This document shows, piece by piece, positions 45,691 to 57,043 of a stretch of 64,000 nucleotides of DNA (positions are counted from its first letter, which is position 1; each line of letters starts with the position of its first letter). The position numbers and the translations under genes are program-made. Under the pieces are notes generated by a model. It made no database searches. It saw only the letters and a program-made list of their open reading frames with translations, and was not told where the DNA came from. The DNA is from Cephalotus follicularis. Taxonomy: Eukaryota; Streptophyta; Magnoliopsida; Oxalidales; Cephalotaceae. The DNA lies in the NCBI GenBank assembly GCA_001972305.1, contig BDDD01000568.1:332433-396432 (forward strand). Direction: 5' to 3'.

Positions 45691-46545
45691 TCTTTCAATG
45701 CCCCGGCTTCCCACAAAAGGGGCATGGTCCCTTAGTAGGAGGCTGAGAAGTAGACGCCTCAGTAGCTGGAGTTGGAGCTAGTACAACAACAGCTTGTTGC
45801 CTTGCTCACCTCGGTGGCCTGGCTGCCCTGGGCTTGAAGGCTACCGGTTGTGGTGGAATCGCCCCATGCTTAGCTTTCCCCTTTGATGAGGTAGACTTGC
45901 CATTCCTCTTGGGCCTACGGGACTGTCCTACCACCATAACAGGAGCTTTACCCTTCTGCATGTTCACCTCCGCCTCCCTCAGCATGTTTAGGAGATCAGC
46001 CAGAGTGGCTGTATCCTATTCATGTTAAAATTAGTGATGAAACCAGAGAAGGATGGTGGAAGTGAATGAAAGATCAGATCTGTGCTCAATTCAGCATTCT
46101 GAATGATGCCCAGAGCTGCAAGACGTTCAATCACATTGATCATGTTGAGGACATGATCATTAACAGAAGATCGTTCAGCCATTTTCGTGCCATATAGCTC
46201 ATAAGTGAGCTGGAACCGAGCGTTACAACTATTTTCTCTGTATAGCTCACAGAGGTGTAGGAGAATAGTCCCAGAGTCTCGCATCGATTCATGCTAGACT
46301 TGTAGGGCATTGTTCATCATTCCCATTAGGTAGCATCTGACTTTCTTGTCATATGTTGCCCATTTCTTATATATGGCATGATCCTCAGGAGAGGTAGGTT
46401 TAGCAGGCAGTGCTGGCATAGGGGCCTCTAGGACATAATCTATGTCCTCGGAACTCAAAACTATTTTGACGTTCCGCAGCCAGTCTACATAATTAGGACC
46501 TGTCAGCTGATTCTTCTCAAGAATAGCAGCAATAGGGTTTTTCAT
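45691..46545 (-). pseudogene. Cop-A Gag
   Basis: The ATG at 46545 begins MKNPIAAILEKNQLTGPNYV with the DWLRNVKIVLSSEDIDYVL motif of copia Gag. After a stop near 46294 the frame continues with MRDSGTILLHLCELYREN, SSVNDHVLNMINVIERLAAL and LIFHSLPPSFSGFITNFNMN, then a basic linker and a degenerate CCHC region near 45700. When intact it would form the particle. Confidence 0.86.
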
Positions 46546-47999
46546 TTGCGATGTCTACAGATATAAAGAAAAACAAGAAAATAATTAGTAAACCAGATAA
46601 ACCAATTAAGATGTCTAGAACCATAAAGTTTTGGTCTTTAAACTTTAGGTAACCTCCCATTGTTTTGCGCGAATCCCGGAACCCTCAATAATATGGGAGA
46701 CGAGAAACACATGTCCAAATATCATGGATATTTGTTTCCAAGTGGGGATCGACGTCCCAGAACATGTCAACCATAACCTTGAGTGTGCTCAACAAGTCAT
46801 GGAAAACCTTGTGGTTAGGCAAACTCTTGCTGATTGTGTAATAACACAACCCTCGATCATTTTGTTTTACCTCCAGATACATATGACATTGAGTGTGCTC
46901 AACAAGTCTTCTGTATGATAGTAAAAGATAACCCACCAAATCATAAAGGTGAATAAGTGATAAGACCCATGGATGTGGTCCAAACCGAATCTAATCACAA
47001 ATTCATCTCTATGCACAATCTCATGTTCTATTGATGTAAAATATTCTATTAGAACCCAAACCTTGAGTGTGCTCAACAAATTTACATCGTATAAACATAT
47101 TCACATCAATAGTGATGAAGGAAGGCAACGACTGAATCTAATCTAGGATTCATTTCGTTATTAGTTTGATATTTCAGAAATGAGGGATTGCAAGGTCAAT
47201 TAATTTCAGGCTAACCCTTTAATAATTACAAATTACAGGTGTGTGGCATAATATGGAGAGACCGTTGGAACCTCTTTTAGCACAAAAAATAGGCATGCAT
47301 CTCATACATAGATTAAACCTAATGGTAGATCACAGATTTTAACTACTGCGGCTTGCTTGAGCAAAAACAAGCTGCTTGTCTCATTCCTATGTATGATTAT
47401 TACAAACATTCAACATATATCTCATACATATCATAGGTCTTGTAATCTTCTCATCCTTGCTTCCGTTTCTGACTCTCGCTAATTAATTACAAGTTCCTAC
47501 CTATACTAACACAAACCTCCATTTCAAATTGAGGGGAGTAATAGGGAGGAATTAAGAATTAATAGATAGAATACAAAGAGAGAGAAGAGACATGCAAGTC
47601 CCAATAAAAGAATATTACAAATATTCCCATTAAAGTAATAAACACATCTACAACACTTGTAAAAAATAAAACCATAAACTATGTCAAATCCGTGAACTAC
47701 CATCATGCAAAAATAATTCAATCTCATGAATTTTCAAAAAAACTTAACAAACATGCTTTTATAAACATAAACAATTGATTTGGGTAATTAAATAAATGAA
47801 AACTCTTTTCCAGGGTTTGTAAAACCCTAAGGCAGAGCTTGGAATGCCAGAGCAGAGCTTCAGGGTTTCTCAAACCCTAAGGTAGAGCTCCAGGGGTTTC
47901 TCAAACCCTTAGGCAGAGCTCCGAGCACCAGGCTCTGAGCTTTGAGCTCAGACCTCTACCTTTGAGGTTTGACTTCGAGCAACGATGTCTATCTTCAGC
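46546..47999 (-). other. Cop-A leader-like region with repeated hairpin motif
   Basis: No coding frame is visible. Upstream of Cop-A gag the sequence carries three copies of TTGAGTGTGCTCAACAA (46779, 46889, 47063), each able to form a TTGAG/CTCAA hairpin. I find no primer site (GCTCTGATACCA on the plus strand) here, so the 5' LTR boundary of Cop-A is not located. The rest of the stretch to 47820 shows nothing I can assign. Confidence 0.5.
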
Positions 48000-48280
48000 C
48001 TCTGAGGTCTGCGATTAAGCAGAGCAGCGAGGTCTAACCTGCACCTCTGAGGTATGCTGTTAAGCAGAGCAACGAGGTCTGACCTGCGCCTCCGAGGTCT
48101 TCTATAAAGCAGAGAAGAGAGGTCTGACCTGCGCCTCTAAGGTCTGCTATTAAGCAGAGAAGCGAGGATTGACCTCCGCCTGTAAGTTTTGCTATTATGC
48201 AGAGAAGTCTGACCTTCCTCCTCTCAGGTGTGCTATTAAGGAAGGGAGGTCTTACCTCCTCCTACGAGGTCTGACCTCTG
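48000..48280. repeat. 45-bp minisatellite
   Basis: Four units of exactly 45 bp start at 48000, 48045, 48090 and 48135 (CTCTGAGGTMTGCT...GACCTGCGC), followed by two shorter diverged units (48180, 48221). A more diverged related sequence (GGCAGAGCT...AGGGTTTCTCAAACCC) precedes it from 47820. Units contain the inverted pair GAGGTCTGACCTC. Confidence 0.85.
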
Positions 48281-49089
48281 TTGGGAACGAGTTCATGCGC
48301 AATGGAAAACAACAACCAATTCGGACATTAGGGTTTAGGGACGATTAATTTTAAATTTCATCAAATTGATTAATACCCAAGCAATGGGATGCCCTAATCT
48401 AAGTCCAAATTGTCCCAATGAGTGCCAAGGAACCCTAATTAAACAATCAATCAAACCAAAACCAAAACAAAGCATGGGGGATAATTGGGTTTGCCGTAGG
48501 GTTGCCATAAACCCTAAGTAAAGGGGCTGAATAATAACTCATAAGGTCAACACACAAACCCTAGCTAATAAGCCCAAAAACCTGAACCCTACCTTCGCTA
48601 ACACTAAGGGTTGCTAGGTTCCCACTAAAGAAAGCCATGGAACATTGGCTAGGGTACACCCACTCTTGCAAAAACCCTCTGCCATGGAACCACATAGAAA
48701 GAAGAAAGAGATTCTTACCAAGGGTGAAAACTCCTTCCTTCAAGTCTAGCACCCTCTTCACTTTTATCCCAAGAACACCAAGGATCCTCCTTAAGCCACA
48801 GAAAAAGGAAGATCAAAGGTTGAAGGCCAAGTGTTTATCCTACACTAAATCACTCTAGGTAAAGATAAGATGCAGTGTACAAATTATCTCCACCTATAAT
48901 GAACTTTGAGGGGTGAACAGAGGGTTGAAAATGGCTGCTCTTCGAACCAGAAGTTTTTGGCATCAATGCCTTGGTGTATGGCATCAACGTGTATGCAAGC
49001 AGCAAAAAGAAGAGACACAGAAGGGAAGAGAGAGAGAGAGAGAGAGAGATAGAGGGAGAGAGAAAGAGCGAAGTGTGTTGTTGTTCAAG
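48279..49089. other. Unassigned stretch, possible copia LTR remnant
   Basis: It starts TGTTGGGAACGAGTTCATGC, a sequence typical of copia LTR ends, but no matching CAACA end or target duplication is visible before Ath-B at 49090. It could be a piece of the Cop-A 5' LTR or of another element. A (GA)n run lies at 49027-49049. No convincing gene is seen. Confidence 0.35.
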
Positions 49090-49467
49090 TGTTTAGAATG
49101 TTTTAAATTTATACCGCAAGTGCACGATTGTGCACTAACGGGTCAAACACTAGGAAATCAAGTTAAATTAATTTTAATCTATTCAACTTAGGCATAGTAT
49201 GCAAAATAGAAGATTTTTATTTAAATCTACTCCTAAACATGCAAAATAAACTAATTTATGAAAACAGAGGAGATAGGCGTCGACGTGAATAGCTAATATA
49301 GAAAAATTAACAGAAAATAAGCATGCAACTTATGAATTATCAAAGAAATAAACTAAAGGGAATAAAATATGCAAATTAAAGTTGGTTTTAGGGTATAGAA
49401 ACTCACCATAGATTATATTGAACAATTCACTTACTTGAACGATCAAACCTTAATAACCAACAGCAGC

Positions 49468-49620
49468 TAGGTCGATACGGAGTGCGACTGTGATGACAAA
49501 TCATATGAGTAGTCATGCTAGGTCTATACGGAGTACGGCAGTGGCAAAAAATTGTATGAGTAGACATGCTAGGTCTATACGGAGTGTGTTCGGCGTGACA
49601 AACGGTATGAGTAGACTCCA
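49468..49620. repeat. Tandem 51-bp repeat in Ath-B LTR
   Basis: TAGGTCGATACGGAGT, TAGGTCTATACGGAGT and TAGGTCTATACGGAGT recur at about 49469, 49519 and 49570. In Ath-A the same repeat (11365-11490) is the landing site of the TTGTC-flanked insert. Confidence 0.8.
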
Positions 49621-50019
49621 TTGGTTGCATTGAAAACCATTTATTCACCAACGTTCTTATTCACCGACAAGATGTTTGTGGATTTTAATTTGAAAGAAAA
49701 AGTGTGTGTGAAGGACAAAAATTGAAGAACAAATCGAATATTCAAAGGTTTTTATTAATGGAATTGAAGCTATACAATCTAGGCTTTGTTCTAACCCAAA
49801 AACCATAAAGAGTTTAGCTACTAAACATTGTATTAAAAACTAAATATTGAAGAAGAAGAAAGGTGGCTACAAGGCTTGTTACTCGCTTGGTACACTGTTT
49901 ATGGCCGGCCTTGTAGTGTATTTATACTTACAAAGTTGCTAAAAAACTAAAATAAAATAACCTAGATACAAAACTAAGAAAAAAAATCTAAACTTTCAAA
50001 ATTTGGCTGCCAGGCGTAG

Positions 50020-50430
50020 TAAGCGTCGACGCTTAAGGTCTAGGCGTCGACGCTTTGGGGCTTTACGTTGATGCTTTGTTACATTGAAGCGCTAAGAATC
50101 GACTCGAATGTAGCATTCTTTAGCTGATTTGGGTGTTAAACGTTGACACTTAAAATCAAGGCATCGACACTTAACTCTTGAAGGCAGGACGCGTTGACGT
50201 CTTGATTATCACACCGTTTGATTTGTTCATTTTTAGCATTGACGTCTTGCTCATGGCGTTGGCACCTAACATTGAATTCCCAGCACTTGACACCAAATGG
50301 ATTGGTGTTGACAAAAATCATAAAATCTACAGATATGTTCATCCAAGTGCAAAGCGTCGATGCTTATACTGTAACCGTCAATGCTTATGGGTTAGGCATC
50401 GACACTTAAGGTCTAGGCGCCGACGCTTAA
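50020..50430. repeat. RTCGACGCY motif array in Ath-B LTR
   Basis: About twelve copies of GCGTCGACGC, GCATCGACAC, GCGTTGACGT, GCGTCGATGC and the like. Many are mutated at the CpG (TTGAC, TTGATG), as expected of methylated, old copies. Confidence 0.8.
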
Positions 50431-50593
50431 CTATGTTTTCTGCAGAATTTTGCCAATTTAGCTCATTCTCCATGTACTTTGGTCTTTTAAGCCATGTACC
50501 TAAAAATCAACATAACACAACCAAAGTAGTCTACTCCAAGCATAAAAATATCACAAATAAATCATTAAAAACAACACATTTTTATGCTAAACA

Positions 50594-51780
50594 AATACCA
50601 CCATACTTAGACTTTGCTTGTCCTCAAGAAAACAAATGGAAAGCAAAATTTAGAACACAAACACAAACAAAACCTAACTCACTTTCGTAGGAATCACGAT
50701 TGCATTTAGCACATGCGACAAGCCATTAAACCCCTAGGTGCCTCTAGTAGACGAGTTTTGTTTCGTGAGTATTTTCCAGTGAATAAATACACAAAATTCA
50801 GTTCATCAAAACTTTGAAAATAAGCAAAATTTATCTCTACTTAAAAATTCATAGGTGACCCCCATACTTGAATTTGATTATCTCGTTCTAAGTTCTACAA
50901 TCAAAACACATCTCAATTACGGAGCTTTACCATATGGTTTTCCACAATATATACCAATCAAGATATGCATTATTAGCAACATAAAATCCTAATTCGAAGT
51001 CGGACAAAGAACTATAGCACTTACACACATCTGTTTTTCTTTTCTTTTCTTTTCTCTTTTCATTGAGCTCATTCCTCCACTACCGTTGGTTCGAATGACA
51101 GGGATGGAGCAAACACAAGACAACCAAATTACTAAGTAGATTTAAATTCATGCAATGTCTTGATCTCTTAAGCTTTTTATAAGACCCATGTAGCGAGCTT
51201 TCGACCAGTTACTCTCAAACCAGTTGGGTTTAAGGAACTAGGTCTAAAACAACCCTAAGGCTTAATTACTCGAATCAAATAGGCTACAAACCAAGACTGA
51301 ATTCAAAGAGGTAAAATAAACATTATTTTTCTTCTTACTTTTTTTATCTATGCAAGAACATTAATTCCTTAGCTCAACTCCTCACTAAGATTTATGAAAC
51401 TTCGAACACACACAAGATTAATCTTTTTATTCAATCTTTTCATTATTTTTCGCGCACAAACTCCTACCTTGAGATGCATTCAAGATTAATCTTTTCATTA
51501 TTTTTCGCACACAACATTTTTATTATTTCTCGTATGGGGTTTTCTATTATTTCTAAGCACATCAACAGTTATTCCTACTTTAAAAATTAAGATGAACTTT
51601 TGGTCTAACACCCCCCCCCCCCATACTTAAATTTTGCGTTGTCCTCAAATACAATGAGAACCAAATAAAGAAATGACAATGAATAATAAAAAATATATAA
51701 GAAACAATGCAATAAAAGAAAGAACAAAAAGGGTAGGGTTTACTGAATACGATCATGGAGGCTCAAAATAAAGAGACTCA
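50594..51780 (-). other. Ath-B 3' non-coding region with three polypurine-tract-like motifs
   Basis: On the minus strand TTAAGTATGGGGG-like purine tracts preceded by GAGGACAA occur next to the LTR (50594-50630) and again at 51611-51646 (with a run of twelve G), and a shorter AAGTATGGGGGT copy lies at about 50857-50869. No coding frame is visible, so an env-like frame of some Athila elements is not retained here. Confidence 0.75.
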
Positions 51781-53040
51781 TGCAAGTTCATGGCCTCCTC
51801 CATCGGCGCAGCCGGAAACTCTAAAAATTTCTTCAACCGCTGCCTGTTTACCTTAAACGCCTCTTCAGTACCTGGCATACAAATCTCAAAAACACCAAGT
51901 GAGTAAACAAATTTAACAATATAAGGGCCATCCCAACAGGATCAAAGTTTACCAGGAAACATGTGCAAACGAGAATTATATAAAAGAAACTTGTCTCCTA
52001 CTTCAAAAAATTTTCACAAAATCTGCACATCATGAAAAGCCTTGGTCTTTTCTTTGGAGATCTTCGCATTGTCATAACCATCATTATGAATTTCTTCCAA
52101 CTCAGATAGCTGGAGAGCACGATGACTACACGCATTGGAACGATCAAAATTGAATTGTTTAATGTCCCAAAAGGCTCGATGTTCCAATTCCACCAGAAGA
52201 TGACAAGCTTTACCGTATACCAGTCGGTAAGGAGATTGACCAAGATCAGCTTTGAAAGTGGTTCGAGAAGCCCATAGAGCATCCACGAGTCAGATATACC
52301 AATCCTTTCGGTTAGGGGTTACCATTTTTTTGAGAATTTGCTTAATCTGGCGATTGGACACCTCAACTTGCCCACTTGCTTGAGGATGATATGGTGTGGC
52401 AAGTTTGTGAGTGATCCCATATCTTTTCATGAGGACTTCAAAAGAACGATTGCAAAAGTGAGTACCCCTATCACTGATAATGGCACGTGGGGTACCAAAA
52501 CGAGAAAAGATATGTTCCTTAAGCAACTTGACAACCACAGAGTTGTCATTAGTTCGACAAGGGATCGCCTCAATCCACTTCGAAGCGTAGTCAACTGCAA
52601 GAAGGATATATAAATTTCCAAACGAATTGGGAAAAGGACCGATGAAATCAATGCCCCAAACATCAAAAATCTCTACGGTCAAAATAGGAGTTAAGGGCAT
52701 TATATTTCTCTTAGTCACACAGCCTAGAGATTGACAAGATGCACACGATTGGCAGTACTGAAAAGCATCCTTAAAAATGGTCGGCCAATAAAAATCACAT
52801 TGTAAAACCTTGGCCGCTGTCTTGGTTGGGACCGAAATGGCCACCACACACTTGATCATGACAAAAAGATAGCATTGAACGATGTGCATGATCAAGAATA
52901 CACCTACACATAATCTGATCGAGACATGATTTAAAAAGATAAGGATCATCCCAGGAAAAATTTGTCGTTGGTGAGACAAACCTACGCTTATCTTGAGCAG
53001 ACCACTTTGATGGTACATTTCTCGTAACAAGATAATTCAC
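51781..53040 (-). pseudogene. Ath-B integrase
   Basis: Zinc-binding region ([11 protein letters not shown] near 52730), catalytic core with [38 protein letters not shown] and [16 protein letters not shown] (Asp, Asp, Glu present), a TGA at 52290-52292 after NRKDWYI, then in the same frame [30 protein letters not shown] and [20 protein letters not shown]. The C-terminal part towards 51781 ends near EEAMN...YFEPP and has at least two more stops. Confidence 0.9.
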
Positions 53041-53765
53041 TATGTCCGCATACTATGGTTCACTCTCAACACGCATAAGCTTCTCATCAGGAAAATTTTC
53101 ATTGATTGGACCATGGACCTCGGGTGCATTGGAGAGACGGGATAAATGATCAGCTACCAAATTCTCAATCCCTTTATTGTCCCTAATCTCAACATCAAAC
53201 TCTTGAAGTAGCAAAACCCAATGGATGAGATGCGCTTTTGCATCCTTTTTACCCACTAAATACCAAATCGTAGCATGATCAGTATAAACAATAACATGTG
53301 ATCCTAGGAGATACGATCAGAATTTTTGAAGTGCAAAGACCATAGCTAAAAACTCCTTTTCAGTGGTCGTGTAGTTTAATTACACATCGAAAAGGGTCCT
53401 ACTTGCATAGTAAATGACGTGAGGCAATTTATTTAATCTTTGACCACGAACCGCTCCTATTGCACTATCCAACGCGTGACACGTGATTTTAAAAGGCTCA
53501 ATCCAAATCGGTGTCTAAATGATAGGAGTAAAAGTGAGCTCCTTCTTTAAGCGGTTAAACGCTTCAAGGCACTCATCAGAAAATACAAAATCTTGATCTT
53601 TCACTAGGAGCGAAGTCAAGGGTCGACCCACCTTGCTAAAATCCTTGATGAACCTACGGTAAAAGCCAGCATGTTCGAGGAATGTTCAGATGTCTTTCAT
53701 AGTTCTTGGTGGAGGTAAATGCTTGATGACTTAGATTTTTGCCTTATCGACTGGATTCCGTCTTT
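53041..53765 (-). pseudogene. Ath-B RNase H
   Basis: The clearest part is 53053-53256: [20 protein letters not shown] and [10 protein letters not shown], the C-terminal RNase H motifs. Upstream to 53765 the domain is recognisable on the minus strand (the region around VFALQK, near 53320) but is broken by frameshifts and stops. Confidence 0.78.
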
Positions 53766-54550
53766 TTACACTACATGTCCAAGAACAATCCCTTTCTTCA
53801 CCATGAAATTGCACTTCTCCCAATTAAGCACCAAATTCTTCTCTTGACTTCTTTCGAGCACTAATTTCAGATGATGAAGGCCGTTAGAAAATGTGGAACC
53901 ATGAACAGAGAAGTCATCCATGAAATCCTCGAGAAATTCCTCCACCGTATCATAGAAAATATTCATCATGCACCTTTGGAAAGTCGCGGGAGCATTGAAA
54001 AGACCGAATGGCATGCGTCGATATGCAAATGTGCCAAAGGGGCATGTGAAGGTCATATTATCTTTCATCTTTGGGGGCGATGGGAATTTGATTGTATCCG
54101 AGTACCCATTGAGAAAATAATAATATTCATTACCGGCCAACCTATCCAGCATTTGATCGATAAACGGAAGGGGAAAATGATCCTTCCAGGTGGCTGTATT
54201 CAACTTGCGATAGTCGATGCACACCATCCACCCAGTTTGACCTTTTTTCAGAAATTAATCATTGGTGGAGGATTGCACGACTGTCACTCCGGATTTCCTT
54301 GGAACCACGTGGACTGGACTCAACCCACTGACTATCCAAGATGGTATAAATGATCCCATTGTCCATCCACTTCAGAATTTCTTTTTGTACGGTGTCTTTC
54401 ATCACGGGATTCGCCCTTCGCTAAGGTTCTCTAGAAGGTTTAGAACCTTCTATGAGATTTATGTGATGCTCGCAAATAGAACGTCCGATTCCCTTGATGT
54501 CAGCCATAGTCCAAGCAATTGCCTCTTTATTTTCTTTGAGTAGGTGAATA
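53766..54550 (-). pseudogene. Ath-B reverse transcriptase
   Basis: From Met at 54227: VCIDYRKLNTATWKDHFPLP, FIDQMLDRLAGNEYYYFL, FTCPFGTFAYRRMPFGLFNA, PATFQRCMMNIF, the catalytic FMDDFSVHG (Asp pair kept), and LNWEKCNFMVKKGIVLGHVV. The sequence upstream to 54550 holds the RT N-terminal part in another frame. It continues into the connection region below 53766 after a stop. Confidence 0.9.
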
Positions 54551-55254
54551 ACCTCCTTCTCCTAACTAAGAGTAAGATCGGATGATAGAATAACATGAAG
54601 AGTCTGGTTTTCTCCTAAAAATGAATATTTCAATGTAAATGGCAATTCCTTCAATTCGAGTTTTGGAGGCTCTTCTATTGATGGTTTAGGAAGAGATGTG
54701 GACAAGGGGCCCACTGGCTTTAATGGTTGCATGCTAAACACATCAAAGAAATCACCTCCATCGACATCCTCTAAATACCGCATACACTCACTGAAATTTC
54801 AATCAAGATCAAAATCAAAGTGCGTATCGATGTGATCGGGAATTGAGTGGATTGCATTCATGTCATCAGAATCAATAGAGTGCTTACCCAAGATAAAGAC
54901 ATTAAAATCCACGGATGTATTTCCAAAACTCAACTTCATTAGACCATTTTGACAATTGATTAACGCATTAATCGTCACAAGGAATGGTCTACCAAGGATA
55001 ACTGGGATTTGATCATTGAGATTTGCAACAGGCTGAGTATCTAAGACGACAAAGTCGACAGGAAAGATGAACTCACCAACAATTATAAAAACATCCTCAA
55101 TTTTTCCTCTCGGTACTTTCATAGACCGATCCACTAATTGCAATGTCATCGTGGTTGGTCGTAACTCTCCTAAACCAAGCTTCTCATAAATCGATGATGG
55201 CAACAAATTCACACTTGCTCCTAAATCAAGCAAGGCATGTTCAATTTTTGTGTT
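54551..55254 (-). pseudogene. Ath-B protease and protease-RT linker
   Basis: The protease has active site LLDLGASVNLLPSSIYEKLG (Leu in place of Ser/Thr after the Asp; LGAS is usual for Athila), TMTLQLVDRSMKVPRGKIED, FIFPVDFVVLDT and IPVILGRPFLVTINALI. After a stop near 54790 the linker continues with SIEEPPKLELKELPFTLKYS and FLGENQTLHVILSSDL. The open frame extends to 55278, but its first eight residues come from the Tek-D LTR. The true upstream continuation is at 61710. Confidence 0.92.
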
Positions 55255-56930
55255 TGTAACGCCCGAGATTTTGTACAATGTGATATTTCAGTTTTATAGA
55301 GATCTTATTATTGAATTAATGAGAATGACGTAGTTTTGACTTAAATGATGCTTTCCAAAATTTAAAAGGTTAGATTTTGGAAGAGGGAATGAGTGGAATG
55401 TTAAAGAAATTCTAAAAGATGCAATTAGACGTTAAACGATGTAGTTTTGGGCTAAACGCGTCGATGTCCTTATAAAGTCGTCGACGCCTATGGGAACAAA
55501 GGGCGCACGTAAATGCATGTACATGCACGTCGATGCAGACGAAGGCATCGACACCCTTGTACGAAAGAGGAAAAGACATTGACGTCTAAAGAAGACGTCG
55601 ACATCTTTGAAAAGAATATCAGTCACATTAAGAACTGACAAAATAAAGTGCAAAGGGAGACAATTTTGGACTTGTGGCAGGCACCTTGAGGCACGAAGTG
55701 GGATGTGTTGGACATGCATAATAGCCTCCTAACTTGTATGAGTGAATAAGGAAGAAGAATGTGACAAATGTTAGCATGCATGCAACCTGCAAAAGGATGA
55801 GAAGGAAACAAAGTTAGAATGTAGAAATTGAATGGGGAAGAGGGAGAAGACACGAGAGTGTTCTTTACTGCAGAAGGAAAGAGAGAATGACATAACATAA
55901 ATGCTCCCCCATTCCCCACTGATTCGGCTAGAAAATGCCTAAGGAGGGAAAAGAAATGAAAGGAGCCAGCAAGTGAGAGAAAGGGAGAACCACCATTGTT
56001 AAACCAGTGGAGCTTGGGGAACTTGGAGCTGGTAGCTTACAGCAATGGGACAACCTTGAAGTTACTGAGATCAATTCTTAGAACACAAAGAGGCGAACTT
56101 ACAAGGTTTCTAACTTGAAACCTGAGGTAGGGGAAGTATATGTACACATTTGAGTTCAAAGCTAATGTTTTGCCATGAATAAAATTCATGTATTGCATGC
56201 CTGTTTGGAGTTGATTTGGATGTTTGATTGATAATATGAACACCTGGTTGTGTGGACTATGTATACATGTTGATTTATGGGTGAATCCCATGTTAGATTG
56301 CTTGTACATTAGGGTTGAATACCCCTGTTTATGGATGGAACGAAAGAGACAGTGTTTTGGGCTCTTAAACGTCGATGTTCACGAGGTAAGCATCGATGTC
56401 TTTATGCGATGAGGCAATAGACATCGACGCTTACAACAAGACGTCGATGTCTTACTCAAACATTTGCAGACTGCAATGTTTACTTTTGGACTTTATGGAT
56501 TGTTGATGGGTTGATGATCTGGATATACATATGAATAACCTGTTTGAGCTAATTTTGTATTATGATAATCCTACTCATGCCGGAGAGGATGATAACTTGT
56601 ACTTGTTCAAATTGGATAATTTGTAATTTGGGTTTGAAATAATGATTTGGGTATTTGATTTATAAATGTGAACTCCTCTGCGGGAGGTAATTATGATAAA
56701 AATGAAGGTCTCTTCATGCTCCGTTTTGTGAGCAATTAACAATGATGTTGTTTTGTTGTGGCACGTAGTATGGGATGCGTGTTACATTTTTAGTCTTGCT
56801 TATGGTTGAAGGTTTCCGCAACTGATGTATCTGTTTTAAAATGTTTAAATTTATTGTAAAATGGATAAGCCAGATTTTTATGTTAATTGCTGCCACTTAT
56901 ATGTCGTTTTTTGGAAAACGGGGTGTGACA
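55255..56930 (+). repeat. Tek-D 5' LTR (1676 bp, internally deleted)
   Basis: It starts TGTAACGCCCGAG and ends ACGGGGTGTGACA. Relative to the 3' LTR it lacks the segment equivalent to about 59890-61330, with the join at 56542-56544 (AACCTGTT|TGAGC). The deletion removes the conserved block and acceptor-like site but keeps the donor-like GAG|GTAGGGG (56127). Motif arrays lie at 55455-55612 and 56365-56450. Confidence 0.93.
55455..55612. repeat. RTCGAYGYC motif array, outer cluster of Tek-D 5' LTR
   Basis: Six copies (GCGTCGATGTC, TCGTCGACGCC, ACGTCGATGC, GCATCGACACC, ACATTGACGTC, ACGTCGACATC) lie 200-350 bp from the LTR start. They are collinear with 58802-58955. Two further copies downstream of the donor-like site lie at 56365-56450. 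Confidence 0.82.
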
Positions 56931-56933
56931 AGA

Positions 56934-56945
56934 TGGTATCGGAGC
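56934..56945 (+). other. Tek-D primer-binding site (one mismatch)
   Basis: TGGTATCGGAGC lies three bases after the LTR end; the usual site is TGGTATCAGAGC. Confidence 0.92.
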
Positions 56946-57043
56946 ATATTTCTATTATATGCTTAGCTTGGATAAGTTCCTTGACAATTAACGGATTGTT
57001 TCCTTGAGATATTACTAATGACATTTTTTCCATATAGGAACAA

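Larger units (their letters stand above)
14508..46545 (-). mobile_element. Cop-A: old Ty1/copia element split by Tek-B
   Basis: Two minus-strand pieces, 44787-46545 (gag, protease, start of integrase) and 14508-15312 (rest of integrase, start of RT), belong to one copia element. They are separated by Tek-B and flanked by the identical GAGGT (15308-15312 and 44787-44791). Copia order (protease, integrase, RT) is seen. The piece stops in the RT N-terminal region at the Ath-A LTR. It is the outermost and so probably the oldest resident of the central block. Confidence 0.85.
49090..50593 (-). repeat. Ath-B 3' LTR (1504 bp)
   Basis: Termini TGTTTAG...CTAAACA form an inverted repeat. It contains three units of about 51 bp at 49468-49620 (each with CTAGGTCTATACGGAGT or variant) and a RTCGACGCY array at 50020-50430. 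It is the reverse complement of the Ath-A LTR at 10552-14507 apart from the insert there. Confidence 0.92.

Noticed and set aside
48279..49089. Complete LTR starting TGTTGGGAACG
   Set aside because: No matching CAACA end, no target duplication and no second copy in the window; kept only as a possible remnant.
50178..50690. 170-residue plus-strand frame across the Ath-B LTR
   Set aside because: It is antisense to the LTR and runs through the motif array; the translation has repeated short motifs from the array and no domain.
53871..54353. 160-residue plus-strand frame opposite Ath-B RT
   Set aside because: It lies on the strand opposite a clear reverse transcriptase frame and has no independent similarity that I recognise.
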